From: G963667675 sp963667675
GTDB taxonomy: Bacteria; Chloroflexota; Dehalococcoidia; Lucifugimonadales; UBA3495
Reading direction: 5' to 3'
NCBI GenBank assembly: GCA_963667675.1
Contig: OY763929.1
Location: 2,356,001 to 2,420,000, forward strand
DNA: 64,000 nucleotides
This document shows positions 24,858-33,772 of this stretch, in pieces. The notes beneath the pieces were generated by a model. The model was not told the origin of the DNA. It ran no database searches and worked only from the letters and a program-made list of their open reading frames with translations. The position numbers and the translations under genes are program-made. Each line of letters starts with the position of its first letter. Position 1 is the stretch's first letter.

Positions 24858-25286
24858 CTAGTCCAGTCCCCTGGTCCCTACCCAACCGGCCTCCGACACG
24901 TCGATAACCACCCCGTCGGGCCCGCTGTACTTCACTTCCGCGTTGGACTTCCGGTGCTGGCCCATCCCGATGTTCACGGCCTGGTTCATATCGTCCCTAG
25001 GCGCTGCGGCGGCCGCTTCCATCTTCTTGGCTATTTCTTCCAGGCTCTCCACCTCGAAGCCAATGTGGTGTATGCCGTTGTAGTCCACGCCTCGCTCGGC
25101 CCCAGCCGCCTGCTCGCTCTTGAAGTCCAGGATGGCCACGTTGATGTTGCCGTCACTGAGGTAGCAGCCCTTGGCCGCGGGGATGTCTATCTCGGCCACT
25201 TTCCTCAATCCGAAGACCTCCTGGTAAAACTTGGCGGTCTTTTCCGAGTCCTGGGTCGCAATGGCTATGTGCTTTATCTGTGCCAT
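24858..25286 (-). CDS. VOC family protein, copy 3 of three (probable original)
   Basis: A 142-residue VOC protein about 90% identical to copies 1 and 2, differing at some 14 positions (for example Gln22, Ile35, Ala93, Ala133), while His6, HHIGFEVE and the C-terminal DVSE are kept. It lies 72 bases behind the ThDP enzyme gene and on the same strand, so both could be one operon; this is likely the ancestral arrangement. Shared operon and fold suggest a role in a small-molecule acid or acyl-CoA pathway. Confidence 0.85.
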   Translation of the reverse strand: MAQIKHIAIATQDSEKTAKFYQEVFGLRKVAEIDIPAAKGCYLSDGNINVAILDFKSEQAAGAERGVDYNGIHHIGFEVESLEEIAKKMEAAAAAPRDDMNQAVNIGMGQHRKSNAEVKYSGPDGVVIDVSEAGWVGTRGLD

Positions 25287-25358
25287 ATTCTGCTCCTCCT
25301 GTCTTCGCTCCGTTCCCGGCCCGTTATGCCGGGGCCGGACCGGAATGTAACATAGGCG

Positions 25359-25943
25359 CTATGCGCCTGCCAAGTCTTTCTTCAGGTCGGCAACCATTTG
25401 CGGCACCGGAGGCATGCCCCAGCTTGTCATGCTCAATCGCTCTTCTCTGAACCGGGGATTGGGCACGGTCTTTACGCAAATCATCACCGGCCCTGGCTGG
25501 TTCAGCACGTCCTCCGCTTGTTGGGCGAATTCCTCCAGGTCGTCGAAGTCATAGGCCGCCGCGTATCCCGCGCTCCTGGCCAGGCCCGTGAAAGAAATTT
25601 TGTCCTGGCATAAAATGGGCTGGCCGCCGGTGGTGGCGTACATGCCGTTCTCCAGCACGAAGTGGTACAGGTTGCGGGGCTGCTGCTCTCCTATCGTCAC
25701 CAGGGTCCCCAGGTTCATCTCCAGGCTGCCGTCCCCGTCGAATACTATGACCTTGGTGTCTGGTTGAGACAATGCCAAGCCAAGGGCCAGGGATGACCCC
25801 TTCCCCATGACGTCCGCGGTGACGTCGCGCTTTTTGTTGGTGCTTATGTTGGGCCACGCCCTCGTCGCTCTTTCCTCGGGGATTACCACGGCGTCGCCCC
25901 GGTACTTCTGCACCACTTCCATCATTTCTTCTTGTGTGAACAT
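25359..25943 (-). CDS. ThDP-binding subunit, sulfopyruvate/phosphonopyruvate decarboxylase-like
   Basis: A 194-residue protein that is only the C-terminal thiamine-diphosphate (PP) domain. The ThDP motif begins G70-D-G-S and ends at N99 (FDGDGSLEMNLGTL ... FVLENGMYATTGG). Sulfopyruvate decarboxylase beta subunits have this size and pair with a separate Pyr-domain alpha subunit, which is not encoded nearby. It is therefore an orphan subunit within this window; the partner may lie elsewhere or be unneeded. Reaction unproven. A VOC gene follows on the same strand. Confidence 0.75.
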   Translation of the reverse strand: MFTQEEMMEVVQKYRGDAVVIPEERATRAWPNISTNKKRDVTADVMGKGSSLALGLALSQPDTKVIVFDGDGSLEMNLGTLVTIGEQQPRNLYHFVLENGMYATTGGQPILCQDKISFTGLARSAGYAAAYDFDDLEEFAQQAEDVLNQPGPVMICVKTVPNPRFREERLSMTSWGMPPVPQMVADLKKDLAGA

Positions 25944-26125
25944 TCCTGCCTCATCAGGGTATGCGTTGAAAGGTCATTCCCCGGTCGCATGGCTCGAAAC
26001 TGCGGTTGCTGGCTTTATTAGATAGTGGCTTGCCGGAACAGGCCGTTTGGCACACCGGTGTCATTCAAGAATACACCAGAGTGGGGACCGTAAGCTAGTC
26101 CGCTTGTGGAAAACGACCCTCGCGG

Positions 26126-27586
26126 TTATCGGCGGGCCGCCGTTGACCTGGGTAGGTTGGAGTGGCCCATGAGGTACTCGTCCACCCCGCGGGCGGCGTC
26201 CCGCCCCTCGGCGATGGCCCATACCACCAGCGACTGCCCCCGGGCGGCGTCTCCCGCGGCAAAGACTCCCGGTTTGCTGGTCATCTTGTTCGCGTCCGCC
26301 TTGATGTTGCCCCGGCCGTCCAGTTCCACGCCCAGCTTGGTCAACAGTTCGTTGTGTTCCGGATGAAGAAAGCCCATGGCCAGCAGCACCAGGTCGGCTT
26401 CGATGACGAACTCGCTGTCCGGTACCTCCTGCATCTCCGGCCGGCCGTTGTTTCCCGGCTGGGTCCAGTCAACCCGGACTGCATGCAGCTTTTGCACTTT
26501 GCCGCCGCTCCCGGTGAACGACTTGGTCAGGATGTTGTAGTCCCTCACCCCCCCCTCTTCGTGGGCCGCGCTGGTGCGCAGGATTAGCGGCCACTGGGGC
26601 CACGGATTGCCGGGACTTCTCTCAACCGGAGGCTCCGGCAGCAATTCCAATTGGTGCACTATCTCGGCGCCCTGCCGGTGCGCGGTGCCCAGGCAGTCGG
26701 CCCCCGTGTCGCCGCCGCCCAGGATAACCACCGCCTTCCCTTCGGCGGTAATCCGCTGGGATGGGTCTACGTGATGTCCGGCCAGCAGCCTGTTCTGCTG
26801 GGTCAGGTATTCCATGGCAAAGTGGACGCCGTCCAACTCCCGTCCCGGCACAGGCAGGTCCCTTGGCTGCGTTGACCCGCAGGCAAGGCAGATAGCGTCG
26901 AAGTTAGCCAGCAAGTCCTCAGCCTTGTAGCCGACTCCTACGTTGACGCCGGTAACGAAGGTGACTCCTTCATTTGCCATCTGGTCAACCCTGCGCCGCA
27001 CAACCTCCTTGTCCAATTTGAAATCGGGTATTCCCAGTGTCAATAGGCCGCCGATATATTCGTCCCGCTCCATCACGGTCACGTCGTGACCGGCCCGATT
27101 AAGTTGTTGAGCGGCCGCCAGGCCCGCGGGCCCCGAACCCACCACCGCCACCTTCTTGCCCGTCCGTACCTCAGGGGGTTGCGGCTTGATCCATCCCTCT
27201 TCGAATCCCCGGTCGGCAATGGCCTTCTCGATGTACTCAATCGTTACCGGGTCCGAGTTGATGCTCAAGACGCAGGACGCCTCGCACGGGGCCGGGCAGA
27301 TGCGCCCGGTGAACTCAGGAAAATTATTGGTGGTCGACAGCACCGCAAGGGCCTGTTGCCAGTTGCCCAGGTACACCTGGTGGTTGAACTCTGGGATTAC
27401 GTTTCCCAGGGGACAGCCCATGTGGCAGAAGGGCACGGCACAGTCCATGCACCGGGACCCCTGTTCCTTGGCGTGGCTCTCCGGCCAGGGCTGGTAGAAC
27501 TCCCGGTAGTCCGACTTTCTCTCAGGCGCCGGCCGCCGCTCGGGGGGCTTCCGGCCTGAGTCCATGAATCCGGTGGGTTTACCCAT
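26126..27586 (-). CDS. gltD: glutamate synthase small subunit
   Basis: A 486-residue NADPH-dependent flavoprotein that feeds electrons to GltB. The N-terminal Fe-S domain has CMDCAVPFCHMGCPLGNV and CPAPCEASC; the FAD fold begins VAVVGSGPAGLAAAQQL, and the NADPH fold VVILGGGDTGADCLG follows near residue 285. The C-terminal GVFAAGDAARGQSLVVWAI is the FAD-contacting end. It follows gltB with an eight-base overlap, so the subunits are coupled. Confidence 0.95.
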   Translation of the reverse strand: MGKPTGFMDSGRKPPERRPAPERKSDYREFYQPWPESHAKEQGSRCMDCAVPFCHMGCPLGNVIPEFNHQVYLGNWQQALAVLSTTNNFPEFTGRICPAPCEASCVLSINSDPVTIEYIEKAIADRGFEEGWIKPQPPEVRTGKKVAVVGSGPAGLAAAQQLNRAGHDVTVMERDEYIGGLLTLGIPDFKLDKEVVRRRVDQMANEGVTFVTGVNVGVGYKAEDLLANFDAICLACGSTQPRDLPVPGRELDGVHFAMEYLTQQNRLLAGHHVDPSQRITAEGKAVVILGGGDTGADCLGTAHRQGAEIVHQLELLPEPPVERSPGNPWPQWPLILRTSAAHEEGGVRDYNILTKSFTGSGGKVQKLHAVRVDWTQPGNNGRPEMQEVPDSEFVIEADLVLLAMGFLHPEHNELLTKLGVELDGRGNIKADANKMTSKPGVFAAGDAARGQSLVVWAIAEGRDAARGVDEYLMGHSNLPRSTAARR

Positions 27587-30500
27587 TGGAAACGGCCCCT
27601 ACCTCCGTTTTTTCTCCTGCCGCTTCCCTGAGCTTTCTTTCTTCCAAGACCCGGCGATAGTCTCGGGGCATAACCTTCTTGAACCGCCCCAGCGACTCGC
27701 CCCATTTGCCCAAAATGTCCCGCGCCGAGATGGAACCGGTGAGGGTCAGATGGTCTTGGACCATGCCCTTGAGTAAAGCGATATCTTCGGGGTCGTCCAC
27801 TGCCTCCAAGTCGGCCAGGCCGGGGTTGAACCGTGTGTCCAAGTCCCCGTCTTCATCATACACAAATGCCACGCCGCCGCTCATGCCGGCGCCGAAGTTT
27901 CGGCCCGTCTTCCCCAGCACGACGACTACCCCGCCGGTCATATACTCGCACCCGTGGTCTCCAACGCACTCCACCACCGCGTGGACGCCGCTGTTGCGGA
28001 CGCAGAATCGCTCACCGGCAATGCCCCTGATGTGCACCCGGCCTCCGGTGGCCCCGTACAGCACCACGTTTCCAACGATTACGTTTTCCTCCGGGATGAA
28101 CCCGGCGTCCGGAGGCGGGCAGACCACAATGCGTCCACCGGTCATACCCTTGCCCATGTAGTCGTTGGTGTCGCCCTCCAGGCGGACGTCGACCCCCTGC
28201 GCAAGGAATGCTCCAAAACTCTGCCCCGCCGAGCCGCTGAACTTGATCTTGATGGTCTCAGGAGGCAGTCCGTCTTCTCCGTACTTCTTGGATATCCGGC
28301 CGCTCAGCATCGCTCCCACAGTCCGGTTGGAGTTGTTTATCGGCAAATCGATTTCCACCGGCTGCTTGCCTTCCAACGCCGGTTGGGCCAGGGCAATAAG
28401 CTGATGGTCCAGCGCCCTCTCCAGCCCGTGGTCTTGCTCTTCCGAACAGAAGTTTGCCGGGCCGTATGCCCAGTCATCTTCTCTGTAAAGGAGCTTGGAG
28501 AGGTCCAGACCCTGGGCCTTCCAGTGGTCCACGGCTTTGCGGGCGTCCAGTACGTCTACCCGCCCTATCATCTCGTTGACCGTCCGGAAGCCCAGGTCGG
28601 CCATGATTTGCCGCATCTCTTCGGCAATAAATGTAAAGTAGTTGATCAGATATTCCGGCCGGCCGCTGAACTTCATCCGCAACTCCGGGTCCTGGGTCGC
28701 CACCCCCACGGAGCAGGTCCCCAGGTGGCACTTGCGCAGCATGATGCAGCCGGAAACTATCAGCGCCGCCGTGGCGTAGCCGAATTCCTCGGCTCCCAGT
28801 AGGGCCGCAATAGCCGCATCCCGGCCCGTTTTAAGTTGGCCGTCCGTCTGCACCGCTATGCGGCTTCGCAGCCCGTTGGCCACCAGCACCTGCTGCGTTT
28901 CGGCAATGCCCAGTTCCCAGGGAAGGCCTGCGTGCTTAATCGACGTCTCCGGCGAATTCCCAGTGCCACCGTCATGGCCGCTGATTAACACCACGTCGGC
29001 GTGGGCTTTCGACACCCCGGCGGCGATGGTGCCTACGCCCACTTCCGCCACCAGTTTCACGTGTATCCTGGCCTCCGGGTTGATGTTCTTCAGGTCATGA
29101 ATGAGCTGGGCCAGGTCTTCGATTGAATATATGTCGTGGTGCGGCGGCGGCGAGATTAGCTCCACCCCAGGCGTCGTGCGGCGAATCCAACCGATGTAGT
29201 CATCGACTTTGTGGCCGGACAGTTGGCCGCCTTCTCCTGGCTTAGAACCTTGGGCCATCTTGATTTGCAGGTCCGTGGCATTCACCAGGTAGTTGGCCGT
29301 CACGCCAAACCGGCCCGACGCCACCTGCTTCACCGCGCTGCTGCGCGAGTCACCGTTGGGGTCCGGCTGGTACCGCCGGTAGTCCTCACCGCCCTCACCG
29401 GTGTTGCTCCGGGCCCCCATCCGGTTCATGGCAATCGCCATGGTCTCGTGGGCCTCTTTGCTGATAGACCCCAGGGACACGGCCCCGGTGGCAAAGCGCT
29501 TCACGATCTCCGACGCCGGCTCCACCTCTTCCAGCGGGACCGGAGTTACCGTGTTCTTGAACTCCAGCAGCCCCCTTAGCGTCGCCATCTTCCGGCTCTG
29601 GTCGTTTACCAGATTCGCAAATTCCTTGTAAAGTTCCCTGTTCCCCGACCGCGTCGAGTCCTGCAGCTTGGCGATAACCTCCGGGTTCCACTGGTGGAAC
29701 TCCCCGTGGACCCGCCACTGGTAAGCCCCGCCGAAATCCAACTCCGACTCGCCCGCAACGTGCTGGGAGCCAAAGGCCGACCGGTGCCGCTGCAAGACCT
29801 CGGCTTCCACCGAGTCCAGCCCGATTCCCTCGACCCGGCTCGGCGTCCAGGTGAAATACTGGTCGACTAGCTCCGAGTTCAGTCCAACCGCCTCGAAGAT
29901 TTGCGCCCCCCGGTAGCTCTGTACCGTGGAGATGCCCATCTTGGACATCACCTTCAATACGCCCTTTTCGCTGGCCTTGATGAAGTTCTTCTCGGCGTAG
30001 TCGGGCTTGGTGCCGTTCAATTCTCCGGCTTGTGCCAACTCCCTGGCCGAAGCCAGCGCCAGGTACGGGTGTATCGCTCCCGCGCCGTACCCGATGAGCA
30101 CCGAAAAGTGGTGCACCTCCCTGGGCTCACCCGAGTCCACCACCAGCCCCGCCTTGGTGCGGCTGCCCTCGCGTATCAGGTGGTGATGCACGGCCGACGT
30201 GGCCAGTAAACTGGGAATGGGCGCCCGCTTGCTGTCCACTCCCCGGTCAGAAAGAACGATTATCGAGTTCCCCTCTTCGATAGCTTGTGACGCCTCTGCG
30301 CACAACCGGTCCAGCCCGGCTTTCAAGGCGCCGGGGCCGCCGGCGGCGTCGAACAGCGCCGGCAGGGTCGCACACCGGATTTCTCCGGTGTCGATTTGCT
30401 GGATTTTCGCCAGTTCCTCGCCGCTGATGATCGGCGACTTCAACTTCAGTTGGTGGCAGTGCTTGGGCGTCTCCTCGAACAGGTTCTGTTCGCTGCCTAT

Positions 30501-32177
30501 GAACGCCTCCATTGACGTCACCAGGTCTTCCCGGATAGCGTCAAGCGGCGGATTGGTCACCTGCGCGAATAGCTGCTTGAAGTAGTTGAACAGAAGCTGG
30601 TTCTGGTCCGACAGCACCGCCAGCGGAGCGTCGTTGCCCATGGACCCCACCACTTCCGCACCGTGTAGGGCCATCGGCGCGGTCAACATCCGCAACTCTT
30701 CGCTGGTGTAGCCAAACGCCCGCTGCTGCTGCCGCAGTTCACCCCGATTGGAAAGGCTCAATCGCCCGTTGGATGACGGGTCTCGGTTTAGTTCCTTCGG
30801 CGCGGGCAGGTCTTCAAGGGTGACCTTGTTTTCCTTGAGCCACTCGCCGTAGGGCTGGCGGCTGGCCAGAGCGTGTTTCAACTCCTCGTCGCCGATTATC
30901 CGTCCCTGTTCCAGGTTCACCTCGAACATCCGCCCCGGCCGCAACCGGCCCTTCTCTTTTACGTCCGACGCCGGGATGTCCAGCACCCCTGTCTCCGAGG
31001 CCATCACCAGCTTATCGTCCTTGGTCACCAGGTAGCGGAATGGACGGAATCCGTTGCGGTCCAGCAAAGCGCAGATGCTGCGCCCGTTTGTCGACACTAT
31101 CATCGCCGGACCGTCCCAGGGCTCCATGAGGCAGGAATGATATTCGTAGAAGTCCTTCTTCTCCTGGGGCATGCTTTCGTGCTGTTCCCAGGCCTCCGGT
31201 ATCAGCATCAGCATGGCGTGGTCCAAGTCCCGCCCCGTCATGAGCAGCAACTCCAGCGCGCTGTCGATGCTGGCCGTGTCGCTAGCCCCCGGGTACATGA
31301 CCGGAGGGACCTTATCCATGTCGTCGCCGAACAAGGGCGACTCGAACCTGGCCTCCCTGGCGTGCATCCAGTTCAGGTTGCCCCGCAGGGTGTTGATTTC
31401 CCCGTTGTGGGCCAGGTAGCGGTAGGGGTGGGCCAGCTTCCAATGGCCCAGGGTGTTGGTGCTGAATCGGGAGTGCACCAGCGCAAAGGCGCTGGTCAAC
31501 TCCGGGTCGGTCAGGTCTAGGTAGAAGCCCGCCAGTTGCCGGGCGTGGATTAGTCCCTTATATACGACGGTGCTGCAGGACATGCTGCAGACGTAAAAGT
31601 AGTCGTCCTCTTCCTCGGTGACTCCCCACTCCCTGTTGGTATGCTCTATGACCTTGCGCACCACGTAGAGCTTCCGCTCCAACTCCTCGGTGCTGAGGGA
31701 CTTCTGACCCGCGCCGATGAAAGCCTGCTGGATGTGCGGCCGGACCGCTTGGGCATCTTCCCCCACCTTGCCGGCGTCCAAAGGCACGTCCCGCCACCCC
31801 AGCAATTTCAGCCCCGCGTCCTCCACCGCCTTGGCCGTCAACGCCTGGCACTTTGCCAAGCCTGCGAGCTGCGGAGGCATGAACATCATCGCCACGCCGT
31901 ACTCTCCCTGGTCCGGGAGAGCGATTCCCAACTTGGAACACTCCCGCTGGAAGAAGTCGTGAGGCATCTGTATCAAGACGCCGGCCCCGTCGCCCGTCTC
32001 CGGGTCGCTGCCCGCGGCCCCCCGGTGCCCAAGGTTGACCAGCACCTGGACGCCTTCTGCAATTATCTGGTGGGACTTCCTGCCCCGAATGTCGGCGACG
32101 ACGCCTACGCCGCAGCCGTCGTGTTCTTGCTCCGGCGAATACAGGCCCCGCTGCGCCAATTCCTTCAAACGGTTCAT
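27579..32177 (-). CDS. gltB: glutamate synthase large subunit
   Basis: A 1532-residue enzyme that makes glutamate from glutamine and 2-oxoglutarate. The class II amidotransferase nucleophile is Cys22 in EHDGCGVGVVADIRG, so the first 21 residues are a propeptide. The central domain is followed by the FMN-binding synthase domain (RSNTGEGGEDYRRY, KPGEGGQLSGHKV, ISGHDGGTGNSPE), and the 3Fe-4S cysteines lie in CIMLRKCHLGTCSVG. The C-terminal GXGXG beta-helix (GGRIVVCPPPDAGF, YGATGGRVHIRG) is complete. With gltD it forms the ammonia-assimilating GOGAT. Confidence 0.97.
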   Translation of the reverse strand: MNRLKELAQRGLYSPEQEHDGCGVGVVADIRGRKSHQIIAEGVQVLVNLGHRGAAGSDPETGDGAGVLIQMPHDFFQRECSKLGIALPDQGEYGVAMMFMPPQLAGLAKCQALTAKAVEDAGLKLLGWRDVPLDAGKVGEDAQAVRPHIQQAFIGAGQKSLSTEELERKLYVVRKVIEHTNREWGVTEEEDDYFYVCSMSCSTVVYKGLIHARQLAGFYLDLTDPELTSAFALVHSRFSTNTLGHWKLAHPYRYLAHNGEINTLRGNLNWMHAREARFESPLFGDDMDKVPPVMYPGASDTASIDSALELLLMTGRDLDHAMLMLIPEAWEQHESMPQEKKDFYEYHSCLMEPWDGPAMIVSTNGRSICALLDRNGFRPFRYLVTKDDKLVMASETGVLDIPASDVKEKGRLRPGRMFEVNLEQGRIIGDEELKHALASRQPYGEWLKENKVTLEDLPAPKELNRDPSSNGRLSLSNRGELRQQQRAFGYTSEELRMLTAPMALHGAEVVGSMGNDAPLAVLSDQNQLLFNYFKQLFAQVTNPPLDAIREDLVTSMEAFIGSEQNLFEETPKHCHQLKLKSPIISGEELAKIQQIDTGEIRCATLPALFDAAGGPGALKAGLDRLCAEASQAIEEGNSIIVLSDRGVDSKRAPIPSLLATSAVHHHLIREGSRTKAGLVVDSGEPREVHHFSVLIGYGAGAIHPYLALASARELAQAGELNGTKPDYAEKNFIKASEKGVLKVMSKMGISTVQSYRGAQIFEAVGLNSELVDQYFTWTPSRVEGIGLDSVEAEVLQRHRSAFGSQHVAGESELDFGGAYQWRVHGEFHQWNPEVIAKLQDSTRSGNRELYKEFANLVNDQSRKMATLRGLLEFKNTVTPVPLEEVEPASEIVKRFATGAVSLGSISKEAHETMAIAMNRMGARSNTGEGGEDYRRYQPDPNGDSRSSAVKQVASGRFGVTANYLVNATDLQIKMAQGSKPGEGGQLSGHKVDDYIGWIRRTTPGVELISPPPHHDIYSIEDLAQLIHDLKNINPEARIHVKLVAEVGVGTIAAGVSKAHADVVLISGHDGGTGNSPETSIKHAGLPWELGIAETQQVLVANGLRSRIAVQTDGQLKTGRDAAIAALLGAEEFGYATAALIVSGCIMLRKCHLGTCSVGVATQDPELRMKFSGRPEYLINYFTFIAEEMRQIMADLGFRTVNEMIGRVDVLDARKAVDHWKAQGLDLSKLLYREDDWAYGPANFCSEEQDHGLERALDHQLIALAQPALEGKQPVEIDLPINNSNRTVGAMLSGRISKKYGEDGLPPETIKIKFSGSAGQSFGAFLAQGVDVRLEGDTNDYMGKGMTGGRIVVCPPPDAGFIPEENVIVGNVVLYGATGGRVHIRGIAGERFCVRNSGVHAVVECVGDHGCEYMTGGVVVVLGKTGRNFGAGMSGGVAFVYDEDGDLDTRFNPGLADLEAVDDPEDIALLKGMVQDHLTLTGSISARDILGKWGESLGRFKKVMPRDYRRVLEERKLREAAGEKTEVGAVSNG

Positions 32178-32485
32178 TTAGTAACGCCCAATGATTAGAT
32201 TATCGATGGAGGCTCCAGGAGTGGGGAAATACGTGCCGTAGGCGACCTTTCGTGTCTCAACGCGCCCGCCGCCCAAGGCCGCTGCAAGCGTTGCGTAAAA
32301 TATATCACAAACTACCCCAAGCCAAAACCCTCACGAATTACTCAGCCAAGCCCTAAAGCCCGCCGAGGTTCCAGGCCCAGCCAGGGGCCTATACCAAGCA
32401 ACAGCCAACCCTACCCTCCGCTTAAAGCGCCACCAAAGAGTTGGGTTAATATTTGGTCTGGCTTTTTGTTCTCCGGGTCGGTCAG

Positions 32486-32491
32486 TATAAT
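32486..32491 (+). promoter_or_regulatory. TATAAT box of the degraded HEPN-like copy
   Basis: A perfect -10 hexamer 48 bases before the remnant ATG, matching in position TATAAT at 40086-40091 before the intact paralogue. The whole 32178-32646 gap contains only this duplicate leader and remnant. Confidence 0.4.
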
Positions 32492-32539
32492 GTAACGACA
32501 ATACCTTCCCCACCGAGAAAAAGGCAAATGCCGCCACAA

Positions 32540-32606
32540 CATGCAAACCAGCGAGTCGAGACCAAAAACCACGCTCGCTTGGCCCACGAACTGCTGGACC
32601 AAGCAT
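32540..32606 (+). pseudogene. frameshifted remnant of a PaREP1/HEPN-like gene
   Basis: From ATGCAAACC onward about 65 bases match the start of the gene at 40144, ending CTGGACCAAGC. A one-base loss shifts the frame after about eight codons. The bases before it (around TTAAAGCGCCACCAAA, 32421-32437) also match the region before 40144. Only the first 23 codons remain before the sequence changes to the restriction gene. Confidence 0.75.
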
Positions 32607-32646
32607 AGAATTTATGGGGGCACTGCTTTTCTGCAAGGATTAATCT

Positions 32647-33753
32647 ATGACTTATCAGTCAGTCGACGCCCTTCAACGAACTTTGGCGGACACAGTGTTC
32701 GCCTATACCTCAGACCGCAAAAAAGCCGCGGGTCGAGCCCTCGGAACTTTGGTAGAGCTTATCACCTTCTACGCACTTCGTTCATGGGACATGCGAGACC
32801 ACATGGTCATCGAGAAGAAAGTTCCCGAGTTTGCTAATCCAGAAATATTACACAATGTAGAGTTTTCACTCCACAGGATTTTGTCTAAGTACAGCCTTCA
32901 AACCACCACGATGACTCTGCCTCTCACCGCAGCTAAGTTAAAACGGGCAATGCCGTCCTTACAACAAGAAAAGTTGAAAGCCACCCAGTTATTGAGTTCG
33001 GGTGGTGTGAAGCGCAATGCATGCGTCATCATGGAAAATGATTCAAGGATTCTGGTTGCGAATCTCGACCTTTTCCAAGAGGAGGGCCAACATGTGACCT
33101 TATGTGTACTTGATCCAGCACCTTTCGCGATCTTTGAATGCAAGCGGGTAGGAGTAGAGGAAGGGATGCGCAAAGGCCCACAGACCATTGAGAAAGCTAA
33201 ACAAGGGGCTTACGTCGCCCGGACAGTTTCATCTTTGCAAAAGGTGCGTCTACGAGATGGGCAGTTCCAAGGCTTAGTGGAGCAAGATGACGGCACCTTC
33301 ATAAGTGGTCCCTATCTAAGTGTGCTCAGAGAATTGATTCACTCGTCTCAACAACCGCCCAGTGGCCTAATGCTCACCGTTGGCATAGTCAGCAATCACG
33401 GTAATTGGTTTACCTCAAACGACCCTAACAAAGAATTGCGGGTATTGGCTCAGTCTTATGATTGGCTTCTTTTTCTCACTGATACTGGGCTTTCCAATTT
33501 CATTAACACATTGTTGCTGAATCCCGTGCCGGAACTAGAGGTGGTTCGGAAAGCGTTTCTAGACAGTTACACTGGCGCTTCCGGGGCCAACAAATTCACT
33601 AAGGTGCAAATTGATGTTAACGCGGACACTGCTCTTTGGGACTACTTCAGTGCCCACAAGAAAGAAATTCAGTCCTGGTTCAACGTGATTGCACCTGCTG
33701 GATACAATATTGGGGCGCTCAGAGCCGACCTTCTGCAACTTGCCCACAGATGA
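32647..33753 (+). CDS. putative type II restriction endonuclease (PD-(D/E)XK)
   Basis: A 368-residue protein with a likely nuclease core: D156 in CVLDPAPF followed by E164-C-K166 in AIFECKRVG, matching the PD-(D/E)XK pattern, with a helical E38 in LVELITFYAL that could complete the site. The next segment (GPQTIEKAKQGAYVARTVSSLQKV) is a typical helix after the motif. A methyltransferase gene begins 19 bases after its stop. Base composition is clearly lower in G+C than the surrounding chromosome, a sign of transfer. Restriction specificity unknown; the nuclease call is an inference from motif plus neighbour. Confidence 0.6.
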   Translation: MTYQSVDALQRTLADTVFAYTSDRKKAAGRALGTLVELITFYALRSWDMRDHMVIEKKVPEFANPEILHNVEFSLHRILSKYSLQTTTMTLPLTAAKLKRAMPSLQQEKLKATQLLSSGGVKRNACVIMENDSRILVANLDLFQEEGQHVTLCVLDPAPFAIFECKRVGVEEGMRKGPQTIEKAKQGAYVARTVSSLQKVRLRDGQFQGLVEQDDGTFISGPYLSVLRELIHSSQQPPSGLMLTVGIVSNHGNWFTSNDPNKELRVLAQSYDWLLFLTDTGLSNFINTLLLNPVPELEVVRKAFLDSYTGASGANKFTKVQIDVNADTALWDYFSAHKKEIQSWFNVIAPAGYNIGALRADLLQLAHR

Positions 33754-33772
33754 ACTTGGAGGAATTGAACTG

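Noticed and set aside
32178..32646. Small genes between gltB and the restriction gene
   Set aside because: The frames found are frameshifted remnants of the 40144 gene and its leader, or low-complexity antisense frames.
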